A DNA stretch of 64,000 bases from Solibacillus daqui. Its GTDB lineage: Bacteria > Bacillota > Bacilli > Bacillales_A > Planococcaceae. Location of the stretch: positions 1,543,501 through 1,607,500 of the forward strand of contig NZ_CP114887.1 in the NCBI RefSeq assembly GCF_028747805.1. The letters run 5' to 3'. Shown here one piece after another: positions 34,867-43,271 of the stretch. The notes below the pieces were generated by a model. The model was not told the origin of the DNA and made no database searches. It saw only the letters and a list, made by a program, of their open reading frames with translations. The translations under genes and the position numbers were made by a program. The stretch's first letter is position 1; every line of letters begins with the position of its first letter.

Positions 34867-35871
34867 ATGGACATTAGAAAGCATTTTTCTGCACCTTTTG
34901 TGAAAGGGTTATTATTAACACTAGGAATTGCAATCATTGCAAAATACATTTCAATCTTGCCTTTTTTCTCGATTATGGGGCAGCTTGTTATTGCAATCAT
35001 AATAGGGATGATTTGGAAAGCAACGATTGATGTTCCAGAAGCATGGCAGACGGGTATTTCATTTTCAAGTAAAAAATTATTACGTTTAGGAATTATTTTT
35101 CTAGGGATGCGTTTAAATTTAGTGGATATTTATAATGCGGGCGCAAGTGTATTTCTTATTGCTTTGATTAATTTAGTTTTTGCATTATTTGTAGTATACG
35201 GGCTATCAAAAGTTTTTCATGTAGAGAAAAAACTTGGGATTCTAACGGCGTGTGGAACAGCAATTTGCGGAGCGGCTGCAGTTGTAGCGATTGCGCCACA
35301 AATAAAAGCAAATGAAAAAGAAACTGCAATAAGTGTCGCGATTGTGGCAATGCTCGGAACGCTATTTACCCTTGTATATACATTGTTGTATTCAGTACTT
35401 GGTTTAACACCGACAGAATACGGGATTTTTGCTGGCGGGACATTACATGAAATTGCACATGCCATTGCAGCCGCTGCAGCTGGTGGAGATGAAGCTGAAG
35501 ATATAGCAATCATTGTAAAGTTAACACGTGTAGCTTTATTAGTACCGGTAGCCATTTTGGTAGGTATTTGGTATAGAAGAAGTGAAAAGGGTCAAGAGAA
35601 AGAAGCATTTTCTTTATCAATTATTCCTTGGTTTATTGTTGGATTTTTAGCAATGAGTGCCTTTAATTCACTTGGCATTGTACCGCAGTCTGTTGCACAA
35701 GTTATCGTTAATATTGCGTATATTTTAATTGCCATGGCAATGGCTGGTTTAGGATTAAATGTTGAACTAAAAACCCTCAAAAAATTAGGTGGAAAAGCAT
35801 TTGGAGTAGGACTTGTAGGATCAGTTTGCTTATCCGTTCTTGGATACTTATTAGTTGTTCTATTTCAGTAA
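34867..35871 (+). CDS. YeiH family putative sulfate exporter
   Basis: A 334-residue membrane protein with about ten hydrophobic segments. Family blocks are ISFSSKKLLRLGIIFLGMRL, LTACGTAICGAAAVVAIAPQ and FAGGTLHEIAHAIAAAAAGG, then AMAGLGLNVELKTLKKLGG. These are diagnostic of the YeiH/Cons_hypoth698 family. The annotated sulfate export role is not firmly proven in most members. A large palindrome follows the stop and may terminate transcription. Confidence 0.9.
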   Translation: MDIRKHFSAPFVKGLLLTLGIAIIAKYISILPFFSIMGQLVIAIIIGMIWKATIDVPEAWQTGISFSSKKLLRLGIIFLGMRLNLVDIYNAGASVFLIALINLVFALFVVYGLSKVFHVEKKLGILTACGTAICGAAAVVAIAPQIKANEKETAISVAIVAMLGTLFTLVYTLLYSVLGLTPTEYGIFAGGTLHEIAHAIAAAAAGGDEAEDIAIIVKLTRVALLVPVAILVGIWYRRSEKGQEKEAFSLSIIPWFIVGFLAMSAFNSLGIVPQSVAQVIVNIAYILIAMAMAGLGLNVELKTLKKLGGKAFGVGLVGSVCLSVLGYLLVVLFQ

Positions 35872-35936
35872 GGTGGAGCTAACATTGAGCAAATTCACTA
35901 GCAAAAAATGGATTGAGTGCAGTGTTACTTATTTTC

Positions 35937-36017
35937 GGCGGGCTACGGCATGACAGCATTATGGCCACGTGGTACGTGTCCATACTACTGTCTTTAATGC
36001 CGCATGCAAGGCCCGCC
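35937..36017. repeat. Large imperfect palindrome (81 bp)
   Basis: Outer arms GGCGGGC (35937-35943) and GCCCGCC (36011-36017), then CGGCAT/ATGCCG, GACAG/CTGTC and ATGGcCACG/CGTGtCCAT pair in order toward the centre. GC content is far above the surroundings. It lies 66 bases after the YeiH stop. Could be a repetitive mobile element or a strong terminator; AAATAAAAATG follows. Confidence 0.6.
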
Positions 36018-36062
36018 AAATAAAAATGTTACTTTTTCCTATATAGTTAAGAGCGCAAAATG

Positions 36063-36092
36063 CTGCCGCTAGCGCTATCGCGAGGCGGCGGT
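36063..36092. repeat. GC-rich hairpin
   Basis: GCTGCCGC..GCG pairs with CGC..GCGGCGG in a 30-base stretch, isolated in AT-rich sequence between two larger palindromic elements. Confidence 0.4.
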
Positions 36093-36204
36093 GAAGAATA
36101 GAATACTACTTTGTATACATTATTGTAACTTTGAGTTTTATTAACAGCGCTTGAACCAAAAAATTTATTCTAAAATTTTGAATAAAAACCAACTTTAGTT
36201 TGAT

Positions 36205-36352
36205 GGTAGAGTGCCGCGAAGTGACGGGGGCGACTCCTAGAGGATCAAGCGTGCGTGGAAAATCCACTTGTATGTGCCACCGTAAAAAGCACATACAAGT
36301 TAGTTGAAGCCACGCCCTCAGGAAAGCGTCCACCGTAGCGTAACAGAACGGA
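36205..36352. repeat. Bacillaceae-type intergenic palindromic repeat
   Basis: Flanks GTGACGGGGGCGACTCCTAG and GGAAAGCGTCCACCGTAGCG resemble the dispersed intergenic repeats seen many times in Bacillus-group genomes. In the middle, ACTTGTATGTGC (36266-36277) and GCACATACAAGT (36289-36300) form a perfect 12-bp hairpin. The family resemblance is from memory and unchecked. An open frame crossing this region is not a gene. Confidence 0.55.
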
Positions 36353-36539
36353 TTTTATTAGATAAATACACTTGGTTCCAAATTTTGTCTTGAAAAATGC
36401 TCATTATGAGATGGAATTGTTTTAGCGATTAAGGTCAAATAAATTTACTTTATGCAGTATAAGAATAGAATGAAAATTAAATAACTATTGACTCTTATCC
36501 AAATCAATGTATATAATCAATTTCAAATTTATAAAAATC

Positions 36540-36771
36540 AGTGAAGAAGAAAGTAGCTAATATGATTTTGGTTTAGCGAGTTAGGGATGGTGGGAGCCTA
36601 ATGCAAAAAGTATTGGTGAAACGCACTTTGGAGATGCATCTTGAATGGAGTAGGGAATGCCGGGGAGTCACCTCGTTACGAATGGAAAGCGGTCACAGTT
36701 ATGTGGCAACTAGAGTGGTACCACGGGAATTTATAGCTCTCGTCTCTTTTTTAGAGACGAGGGCTTTTTTT
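36540..36771 (+). promoter_or_regulatory. T-box riboswitch controlling argS
   Basis: The leader carries the T-box core TGGTACCACG at 36716-36725 (canonical TGGNACCGCG), and a terminator stem GCTCTCGTCTC / GAGACGAGGGC (36736-36764) followed by seven T. The upstream 170 bases contain a GGTGGGAGCC-like stem I region and a candidate specifier CGC (arginine codon) in GAAACGCACTTTGG. Uncharged tRNA-Arg would stabilise the antiterminator and allow argS transcription. The start of the leader is approximate. Confidence 0.88.
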
Positions 36772-36851
36772 ATTGGATTGGAAAGGCAAATTTTTTTCTG
36801 TGATATAACGTAAAAAAGACAATAGTTAATAATATTTGGAGGGAAAATAAC

Positions 36852-38525
36852 ATGATTCAAACAGTCGCAAAGATTTTAGAACAGACAATTGAAAGTGAAC
36901 TAACAACACTAGAAATAATCGCTTTACTAGAAAAGCCGAAGCATCAGCATTTAGGGGACCTCGCGTTTCCATGCTTTACACTTGCTAAAAAATTTAAACA
37001 AGCACCACAGCAAATTGCACAATCCATTGGTGAGAAAATTAAGCATCCGTTTATTCAGGATGTTCAAGTAGTAGGTGGCTATATTAATTTCTTTGTCAAT
37101 CAGTCAGCTGTCACGCAGCAGGTTTTGACAGACATTGTAAGCAATAAGGACAACTATGCCCAGGCTGAGAAAAACGGTCAACGTGTTGTAATTGATTTTT
37201 CATCACCGAATATTGCAAAGCCTTTTTCGATGGGGCATTTGCGTTCTACTGTCATTGGCAATGCGCTTGCGAATATTGCACAAAAGAATGGTTATGAAGT
37301 AGTTCGTGTCAACCATTTAGGTGATTGGGGGACACAGTTTGGTAAGCTGATTGTTGCTTACCGTCTATGGGGCTCGAAGGAATCGATTGAAAAAGCACCT
37401 ATTCAAGAGCTATTAAAACTTTATGTGAAGTTTCATGATGAAGCAGAGCAAGATGAAGCACTTAATGTAAAAGCACGTGCTGCATTTAAAGCATTAGAAG
37501 ATCAGGATGCAGAAGCAATCGCATTATGGGAATGGTTTAAACGTGTATCTCTAGAAGAATTCAAGGGAATTTATGACCAACTCGGTATTGAATTTGATTC
37601 CTTAGAGGGGGAAGCCTTTTATAACGACAAGATGCAAGCTGTTGTAGAGGAGTTAAATGGTAAGGAGTTACTAACGGTTTCAGATGGCGCAAATGTGGTG
37701 GCGCTAAAAGATATGCCACCGTGCTTAATTACGAAGCAGGACGGTGCAACGCTATATGCGACACGTGATTTAGCGGCAGCCTTTTATCGTCAAAAACAAT
37801 ATAGCCCTGAGAAAATCTTTTATGTTGTGGGCAATGAGCAAACGTTACACTTCAAGCAATTTTTTAAGGTGATTGACAAGATGGGCTATACATGGGCAAA
37901 GCAGCTACAGCATGTACCTTTTGGGATGATGTTAAAAGACGGGAAGAAAATGTCGACACGTAAAGGCAGAGTAATTTTGCTAATAGATGTCCTAGACGAG
38001 GCTGTTCAAACCGCGAGACAAAATATTCAGGACAAAAATCCAGCGTTACAAAACATGGAGGAAGTTGCACATCAAGTTGGGGTTGGCGCGGTTATTTTCA
38101 ATGATTTAAAAAATTTCAGATTGAATGATATTGAATTTTCACTAGAGCAGATGATGAATTTTGAAGGCGAAACTGGCCCATATGTGCAATATACATATGC
38201 ACGTATTTCATCGATATTAGAGAAAGCAAACTTCACACCATCTAACATCGACTTCATGAAATTAGAAGAACAAGCTTGGCCAGCTATTCTTTGTTTGCAA
38301 GACTATCCAAAAGCGGTTAAAGAGGCTTACGAGCAGGCAGACCCATCAATCGTTGCGAAGTATGTGCTTCAATTAGCGAGAGCCTTTAATAAATACTATG
38401 GCAATACAAAAATCTTAGTAGAAGACTCAGCAAAGGAGAGCCGATTACTGTTTTGCTACTGTGTAGCAACCGTATTGCAGGACGGGCTGAAGCTATTAGG
38501 GTTGAAGACTCCGAGTAATATGTAG
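36852..38525 (+). CDS. argS: Arginyl-tRNA synthetase
   Basis: A 557-residue class I synthetase. The HIGH motif is present as FSMGHLRST near residue 123 (SSPNIAKPFSMGHLRSTVIG), and KMSKS as KKMSTRKG near 365. Other blocks are VNHLGDWGTQFGKL and TRDLAAAFYRQ, and the DALR anticodon-binding domain fills the last 120 residues. It charges tRNA-Arg. Expression is controlled by the T-box upstream. Its last 115 bases and about 75 bases downstream are duplicated at 45159-45330, and no terminator follows it here. Confidence 0.95.
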   Translation: MIQTVAKILEQTIESELTTLEIIALLEKPKHQHLGDLAFPCFTLAKKFKQAPQQIAQSIGEKIKHPFIQDVQVVGGYINFFVNQSAVTQQVLTDIVSNKDNYAQAEKNGQRVVIDFSSPNIAKPFSMGHLRSTVIGNALANIAQKNGYEVVRVNHLGDWGTQFGKLIVAYRLWGSKESIEKAPIQELLKLYVKFHDEAEQDEALNVKARAAFKALEDQDAEAIALWEWFKRVSLEEFKGIYDQLGIEFDSLEGEAFYNDKMQAVVEELNGKELLTVSDGANVVALKDMPPCLITKQDGATLYATRDLAAAFYRQKQYSPEKIFYVVGNEQTLHFKQFFKVIDKMGYTWAKQLQHVPFGMMLKDGKKMSTRKGRVILLIDVLDEAVQTARQNIQDKNPALQNMEEVAHQVGVGAVIFNDLKNFRLNDIEFSLEQMMNFEGETGPYVQYTYARISSILEKANFTPSNIDFMKLEEQAWPAILCLQDYPKAVKEAYEQADPSIVAKYVLQLARAFNKYYGNTKILVEDSAKESRLLFCYCVATVLQDGLKLLGLKTPSNM

Positions 38526-38602
38526 AGATTGTATAAACGGGTTTAAAATCAAAGGAATGGTTCATCAATAAGCATGCATTGTGTGGTAGGGGATGTACGA
38601 CT
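38412..38602 (+). repeat. argS 3'-end direct repeat, copy at the left edge of the mnx region
   Basis: From ATCTTAGTAGAAGACTC through the argS stop and on to AAACGGGTTTAAAATCAAAG it matches 45159-45301 with about seven differences. Weaker similarity continues to around 38602. The copies are in the same orientation and bracket the Mn oxidase cluster. Confidence 0.85.
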
Positions 38603-38822
38603 TAATATAGTACCTGTCGTTAGTGTACTTGAAAAAGAGTTTGTAATCTGTAGGTTCTATATTACAATCAATTCCCAAGAACCTTATGAGCTGTGGGAAC
38701 TCCTTGGCGCGGATGACCCGCACGTATCGATCTTTGAGAGGCGCATGAATGAATTCATGCGCCTACTCGATTTTCTGAAACATGCTCGAGAGCACCTTGT
38801 TAAACAGACTTCCACAAATTGA
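38574..38822 (+). CDS. Possible 82-residue ORF at the left edge of the island
   Basis: The frame has a protein-like C-terminal half (YITINSQEPYELWELLGADD, IFERRMNEFMRLLDFLKHAR) but no ribosome site before its ATG. Its first codons overlap the end of the argS-derived repeat. It may be the tail of a gene lost at the island boundary. Family not recognised. Confidence 0.3.
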   Translation: MHCVVGDVRLNIVPVVSVLEKEFVICRFYITINSQEPYELWELLGADDPHVSIFERRMNEFMRLLDFLKHAREHLVKQTSTN

Positions 38823-38875
38823 TTGCAGTAACAGTTGAGGTTTTTATCATTTTGAATACCGCTTGATGTTGAACC

Positions 38876-41800
38876 TTATTCACAATCTTTTGCTGATTCT
38901 GAATAGTCTTTTAGAGGTGCTAAATCTGAATTAGTACTATTAAGGACTCTAAAAATGCCCCATAAACCTAATTCAATATCCCATCTAATATTTCCTGAAC
39001 GATACATATAGTCTCCTGGTTGTTGAGACAGTCCACCTGCTCCGTAGAATAAATGGAAATCGTCATTAGTTCCTACAGTATTTTCTCCTTTAAAGGAAGC
39101 AATTGAAGAAGAAATGTCTTTTTTACTTCTTAAGAAATGGTGTGCATGGATGGTGAATGTATGGGCTCGCGGTTTATCGGAAGGGAACGCAAAACGAATT
39201 GTTACTGGGTCTCCTGGATAAGCCAAGAATAATGGTGTGCTTGGGTTTCTTACTTTATCTGCACTAAAGACTTTAAAAACATCATTCAAATCTGTAACAT
39301 GATGACTAAAACGCTCGTTTCGATAATTAAAGCCTCTTGAACCCTGATCTTCAAAATCTTCTATTTCTTCCTCTGGATCGACGAGGAGTGGTTCGGGATC
39401 AATTATTAAATTGCCATTCTTATCAAGAAGTCTTACTCCATCATGCATGACGAGCGAGAACTCTCTAAACTCAGGGAGCAATGGATTCGAAATAATGGCT
39501 TGGTGTCCGATATTTCCTTCTTTTCTAGTCTTAGGATGAAGAAACTTTGACCCTCTAGACTCAGCAATTAATATACCAAATGCCCCGTGATGTCGATGAT
39601 TGCGAATGTCTGCCATATCCATTAGATTAGCTGATCCGAAATCAGTATCAATATACCAGATATACTTAATACTTTCTCCAGGTGCGATCGTTTGATCAAG
39701 GTTGAATCCAACAGTTGCTCCATCAGAATAGCGAACGTCATAATTAACTAATTGTGCATGTAATGATATTCGTTGTGATGGAGGGAATGGTGCGCTGACA
39801 GGTACATCGGGATAACCATGTAAGGCTCCATGGTGGAATTTACCGTCCAATTCATTCGTAAGTGTGATTTCGACATATTCTCCAACATTTGCACGCAATA
39901 CTAATGGCTCTGGGTTTACCTTTTTATTTAAAATACTCTCTTTATCGTCATTGAGCGCAAAAATAATTCCACAAGGATCATGATCGCCTTCATTGTTATA
40001 CTCAATTCGAGCATTTAAAGCAACAACGTCATATTTACGAATAGTTGCATTTGCTGGAATTGTGTTTTTTGGCAGTCTTGCTCTTGGTGGAGTTTTCCCT
40101 GTAGTGCACGGTAAAGGGAAATATCGTGGGGGAGGAGGATCCCTGTCTGGTAAAGGAATTAAATGAGGTACTCTTTTTTCAAATGATCGAAAAATACCCC
40201 AGTTTCCTAACCAAATATCATCTACCGAACCATAATGGTAAAGTGTATCGAAATCTCCTTCCCCTTCCATGCTAAATTCCAATGTGAAGGATTCGGCGAT
40301 GGCTATATGTTGTTGCTGATCTAGTTTTGAAAATAAGTTTGGACGTTCTTTATGCCAACGTTGACGATGGAGGTTAAAGCTATGTGATTCCTCATGTGCG
40401 CCTTGAAGGAGGCGAATTCGAACCGGATCTCCTTTATAGGCTTGTAGCATTGGCGTTACAGGATCCCCGTGTACCCAGGAGCTAAAAACATAAGCTGGAT
40501 CACAATCGGGTTCTTTTAATCGAAATTGAATTGGTTCATTTTTATAGTTGACAGCCATTACTCCTGGATCCTCTGGTGAACTAGGAAATGGTGGTGGATT
40601 AAGAGGACATCCGTCTTTATCAAATAACATCGTAAAATCTTGTACAAATAAACTTAATTCACGGAAGTCAGGAATTAACGGATTGACGATTGTTGCTTGT
40701 GTACCGGATTTAATTTCTTTCCCCGTACAGGAGTCTAAAAATTTTGAGCCTCTTGCTTGAATATTGATACCCGCAAATACGCCGTGCATCTGATGTTCAT
40801 TGGCAAATAAATGATCATGCCAAAATGTTGCTTTTAACTCTACATCTGCAAACCATTGATATTCAATTGTTTCACCGGAAAGAACGCCGGAATCGTAATT
40901 CCATCCTACATTCGCTCCATCCGCAACTAAAACGTCAAATTTAACAAAGTGAACATGCATACCAGCCTCATATGTTCGGTTGACTAATTGAAATGCATTT
41001 CCGCCAATGGTCTCAGGTAGCTTATTGGTAAACTTAAAACGAACAGCCTCACCAGCATTTGCTCGAATAATAAGTGGTTCAGGTTCCTTTCTGCCAGCTA
41101 ATACGTCTTCTTCATCTTCAGCTAAAACATATAAGCGGCCTTCGGGATCATGCCAACCTTGTTTATTGTAAATAAGTGGCATTTGTATAAGAACAACATG
41201 GAATTCCCTTATTGGTGTAACACCTGGAACAGTTGGGTTGACAAAAACAGCACCAGGAACCGCGTTTGGAGCAAAATGATTTTTTTCGATTTGAGTAGCT
41301 TTTCTTCCGCAGTCAATTCCAAGAGGTGGACGTGGCGCTTTAAGGCCAGGAATTCCAGGCACAAAGTTTGGAAATCCTGGTTTTTCAGGTGTTGGTTTTG
41401 GTGGTGGTGGTCGATCAGGTAGCGGCTGAAGTGCTTTAATAGGCACGCCATTAGGGTAACATTGGCTTCCATCTTGCAACGTATCAAAATTTCGTTGCAT
41501 TCCCCACATGCCTTCTCCAAAATGGGGGTATAGGTGGCAATGAATAATAGCGTCACCCATTGCTCCTTGTAACGAACCGCCTCCATATAATGGTGTGACT
41601 AAGTAGTTTGTTTGTGGCGAAATGGCTTGCACATCAAGAAGGTCTGAATTTGGATTATTCGGTTCAGATAACCATTGGTGGACATGATAGTGGAATGAAT
41701 GTGTCTCTTTTGTACCTCCATGAATTACCCTGATTTTTATAGGGTCTCCTATATAGGCTCGTAAAATAGGCGTTGCTGGGTCGCCAAATACCCAAGAGTC

Positions 41801-42538
41801 GTGATGAACTTCTTCGCCCTCACAATCTGGACATACTACACCTTCTTGCATTAACCGTAGTCTGTTTCGCATCGGCTCTGCTCGATAGTTAATGGAATGT
41901 GTTGCTTCTGGTTGAAGTGTATGGGGACTAATAGGCTGTTGACCCGTTAAATCATCTACTTCCATCTCGTCGTGGAAAAACCAACCGAATTCTCTAAAAG
42001 AGGGGAGCAGTGGATTGTGAATATCTGCAAATAGCCCACTTTTAATTGGTTTACCTGTGATAGGATTTGTCCAAGAAGATCCACGAGGTTCTACGAAAAG
42101 TGCACCAAACAAACCATGAACATTACTACCTAATTCACTTGACAATGTATTTCCTAGATCAGAGAAAAAATGAGTTCCTTCAGAATGTACTTGCCATTTG
42201 TAGACAATACTTTTTCCAGGTGGAACTGTTGTATTCGAATTTCTACCTACAAAAGCACCGTCCGAAGTAAAAACATTGTATTCTGCATCTTGAATTTGCA
42301 TCGAAGTATTGAAGGGTAGCTGATTTTCAAATTTGATTTCAATATGGTCGCCTACATTTGCGCGAATAACCAATGGCTCAACTAAATCTACTGGCGTAAA
42401 TGGATTCTTAGCTACTTGATGTTTGATATAACTTTCATTTTCTTTTAAAACATACATCATACCGTTTGGATCGTGGTCACCGAAATGATTGACAACAATG
42501 CGAATTGGAATTGCAACAACGTGAAATTTTCTATTCAT
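38876..42538 (-). CDS. mnxG: MnxG-type multicopper oxidase, Mn(II) oxidase catalytic subunit
   Basis: About 1220 residues, close to the 1217 known for MnxG of Bacillus SG-1. Six cupredoxin-like domains form three pairs, each pair opening with a FHVV/YDVV strand and a GDHDP-type loop. Copper ligands visible: HSFHYHVH (280-287) and HCHLYPHFGEGMWGM (333-347, the canonical HCHxxxH...M type 1 and trinuclear motif) in domain 2, HVH (528-530) and HDH (574-576) in domain 3. Domains 4-6 keep the fold but lack a complete ligand set. MnxG oxidises Mn(II) to Mn(IV) oxide on the spore surface. A longer frame from 42664 lies inside mnxF; the ATG at 42538 overlaps the mnxF stop by eight bases and gives the family N-terminus (MNRKFHVV). 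No signal peptide, as expected for a spore-layer protein. Confidence 0.9.
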   Translation of the reverse strand: MNRKFHVVAIPIRIVVNHFGDHDPNGMMYVLKENESYIKHQVAKNPFTPVDLVEPLVIRANVGDHIEIKFENQLPFNTSMQIQDAEYNVFTSDGAFVGRNSNTTVPPGKSIVYKWQVHSEGTHFFSDLGNTLSSELGSNVHGLFGALFVEPRGSSWTNPITGKPIKSGLFADIHNPLLPSFREFGWFFHDEMEVDDLTGQQPISPHTLQPEATHSINYRAEPMRNRLRLMQEGVVCPDCEGEEVHHDSWVFGDPATPILRAYIGDPIKIRVIHGGTKETHSFHYHVHQWLSEPNNPNSDLLDVQAISPQTNYLVTPLYGGGSLQGAMGDAIIHCHLYPHFGEGMWGMQRNFDTLQDGSQCYPNGVPIKALQPLPDRPPPPKPTPEKPGFPNFVPGIPGLKAPRPPLGIDCGRKATQIEKNHFAPNAVPGAVFVNPTVPGVTPIREFHVVLIQMPLIYNKQGWHDPEGRLYVLAEDEEDVLAGRKEPEPLIIRANAGEAVRFKFTNKLPETIGGNAFQLVNRTYEAGMHVHFVKFDVLVADGANVGWNYDSGVLSGETIEYQWFADVELKATFWHDHLFANEHQMHGVFAGINIQARGSKFLDSCTGKEIKSGTQATIVNPLIPDFRELSLFVQDFTMLFDKDGCPLNPPPFPSSPEDPGVMAVNYKNEPIQFRLKEPDCDPAYVFSSWVHGDPVTPMLQAYKGDPVRIRLLQGAHEESHSFNLHRQRWHKERPNLFSKLDQQQHIAIAESFTLEFSMEGEGDFDTLYHYGSVDDIWLGNWGIFRSFEKRVPHLIPLPDRDPPPPRYFPLPCTTGKTPPRARLPKNTIPANATIRKYDVVALNARIEYNNEGDHDPCGIIFALNDDKESILNKKVNPEPLVLRANVGEYVEITLTNELDGKFHHGALHGYPDVPVSAPFPPSQRISLHAQLVNYDVRYSDGATVGFNLDQTIAPGESIKYIWYIDTDFGSANLMDMADIRNHRHHGAFGILIAESRGSKFLHPKTRKEGNIGHQAIISNPLLPEFREFSLVMHDGVRLLDKNGNLIIDPEPLLVDPEEEIEDFEDQGSRGFNYRNERFSHHVTDLNDVFKVFSADKVRNPSTPLFLAYPGDPVTIRFAFPSDKPRAHTFTIHAHHFLRSKKDISSSIASFKGENTVGTNDDFHLFYGAGGLSQQPGDYMYRSGNIRWDIELGLWGIFRVLNSTNSDLAPLKDYSESAKDCE

Positions 42539-42848
42539 ACTTACCATTCCTAATGTCTGGAATAGGTCTGTTTTCTTCTTCAATATAAAAAACTTCGATA
42601 TCATCAATGTGGACACGGAATTTTTCTCCATCAAGGTCTGATACATTCGTAATCTCAGCGTCAATCACTAGATAGTCACTAATCACTTTATCGATTGGCC
42701 CAATAATTAGAAATGGATATTGAGAGAGTAAAACTAAAGCTCTTACGCCAATATTATCTGCAAAAACTTGTGTCACAATAGCTTGTCGAATGGCATTAAT
42801 ATCTGGCGTCCCAATACTACTCTGTGCAGCCAGTTTACTTATATCCAT
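42531..42848 (-). CDS. mnxF: MnxF-like small subunit of the Mn oxidase complex
   Basis: A 105-residue protein directly upstream of, and overlapping, mnxG. ATG follows AGGAGG. It reads SSIGTPDINAIRQAIVTQVF and then a beta-rich part: ALVLLSQYPFLIIGPIDKVI, VIDAEITNVSDLDGEKFRVH, IDDIEVFYIEE. In Bacillus sp. PL-12 the active enzyme is a complex of MnxE, MnxF and MnxG, with small subunits of this size binding copper. The assignment rests on position and length. The strand pattern resembles that of MnxE. Confidence 0.78.
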   Translation of the reverse strand: MDISKLAAQSSIGTPDINAIRQAIVTQVFADNIGVRALVLLSQYPFLIIGPIDKVISDYLVIDAEITNVSDLDGEKFRVHIDDIEVFYIEEENRPIPDIRNGKYE

Positions 42849-42886
42849 GGTATCCTCCTATTCTTTTTAATTTTTCGAGTATATTC

Positions 42887-43174
42887 TTATACAATTACAA
42901 TTTTTCGATCAATATCAAATGGTGTAAATACTGCAATATGCTCCATAGGAAAACTAAGTGGAGTAGGAAATTTAAAAAACGGTGCGTTGTGCATTTTAAT
43001 CGTTACAGGAAAAAGTGTGATAAATCCATTTGTTACTTCCACTACTTTTCCACAAAAAATAGGTCTAAATGTTTGACCGAGAATACTTAATTGATCTTCT
43101 TCTGTTACCAGTAGTATATTTTGACCTTTCATTTCTAAAAATATCCCATTCTCAGGTAATATTTGTTCTCCCAT
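42887..43174 (-). CDS. mnxE: MnxE-like small subunit of the Mn oxidase complex
   Basis: A 95-residue protein with a perfect AAAGGAGGTGA ribosome site. Beta-rich: NGIFLEMKGQNILLVTEEDQ, then GKVVEVTNGFITLFPVTIKM and FPMEHIAVFTPFDID. It lies 38 bases upstream of mnxF. MnxE of Bacillus is a roughly 12-kDa partner needed for stable, active MnxG. Two methionine/histidine clusters (KMHNAPFF, PMEHIAVF) could bind metal, which is inference. Identity rests on operon position and size. Confidence 0.75.
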   Translation of the reverse strand: MGEQILPENGIFLEMKGQNILLVTEEDQLSILGQTFRPIFCGKVVEVTNGFITLFPVTIKMHNAPFFKFPTPLSFPMEHIAVFTPFDIDRKIVIV

Positions 43175-43271
43175 TTTGCTTCACCTCCTTTTACTAGACG
43201 GTGTATCGATTTATTTGAGCTAACACCAATCTATGAAAATGATAACTATTTTGTTAATTTCTTTAAAACGA

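Noticed and set aside
36106..36333. 75-residue minus-strand open frame
   Set aside because: Lies wholly in the palindromic intergenic repeat.
36601..36813. 70-residue open frame before argS
   Set aside because: Covers the T-box core and terminator; structure explains the sequence.
42539..42664. 42-residue N-terminal extension of mnxG
   Set aside because: Lies inside mnxF in another frame; the MNRKFHVV start overlaps the mnxF stop as in translational coupling.
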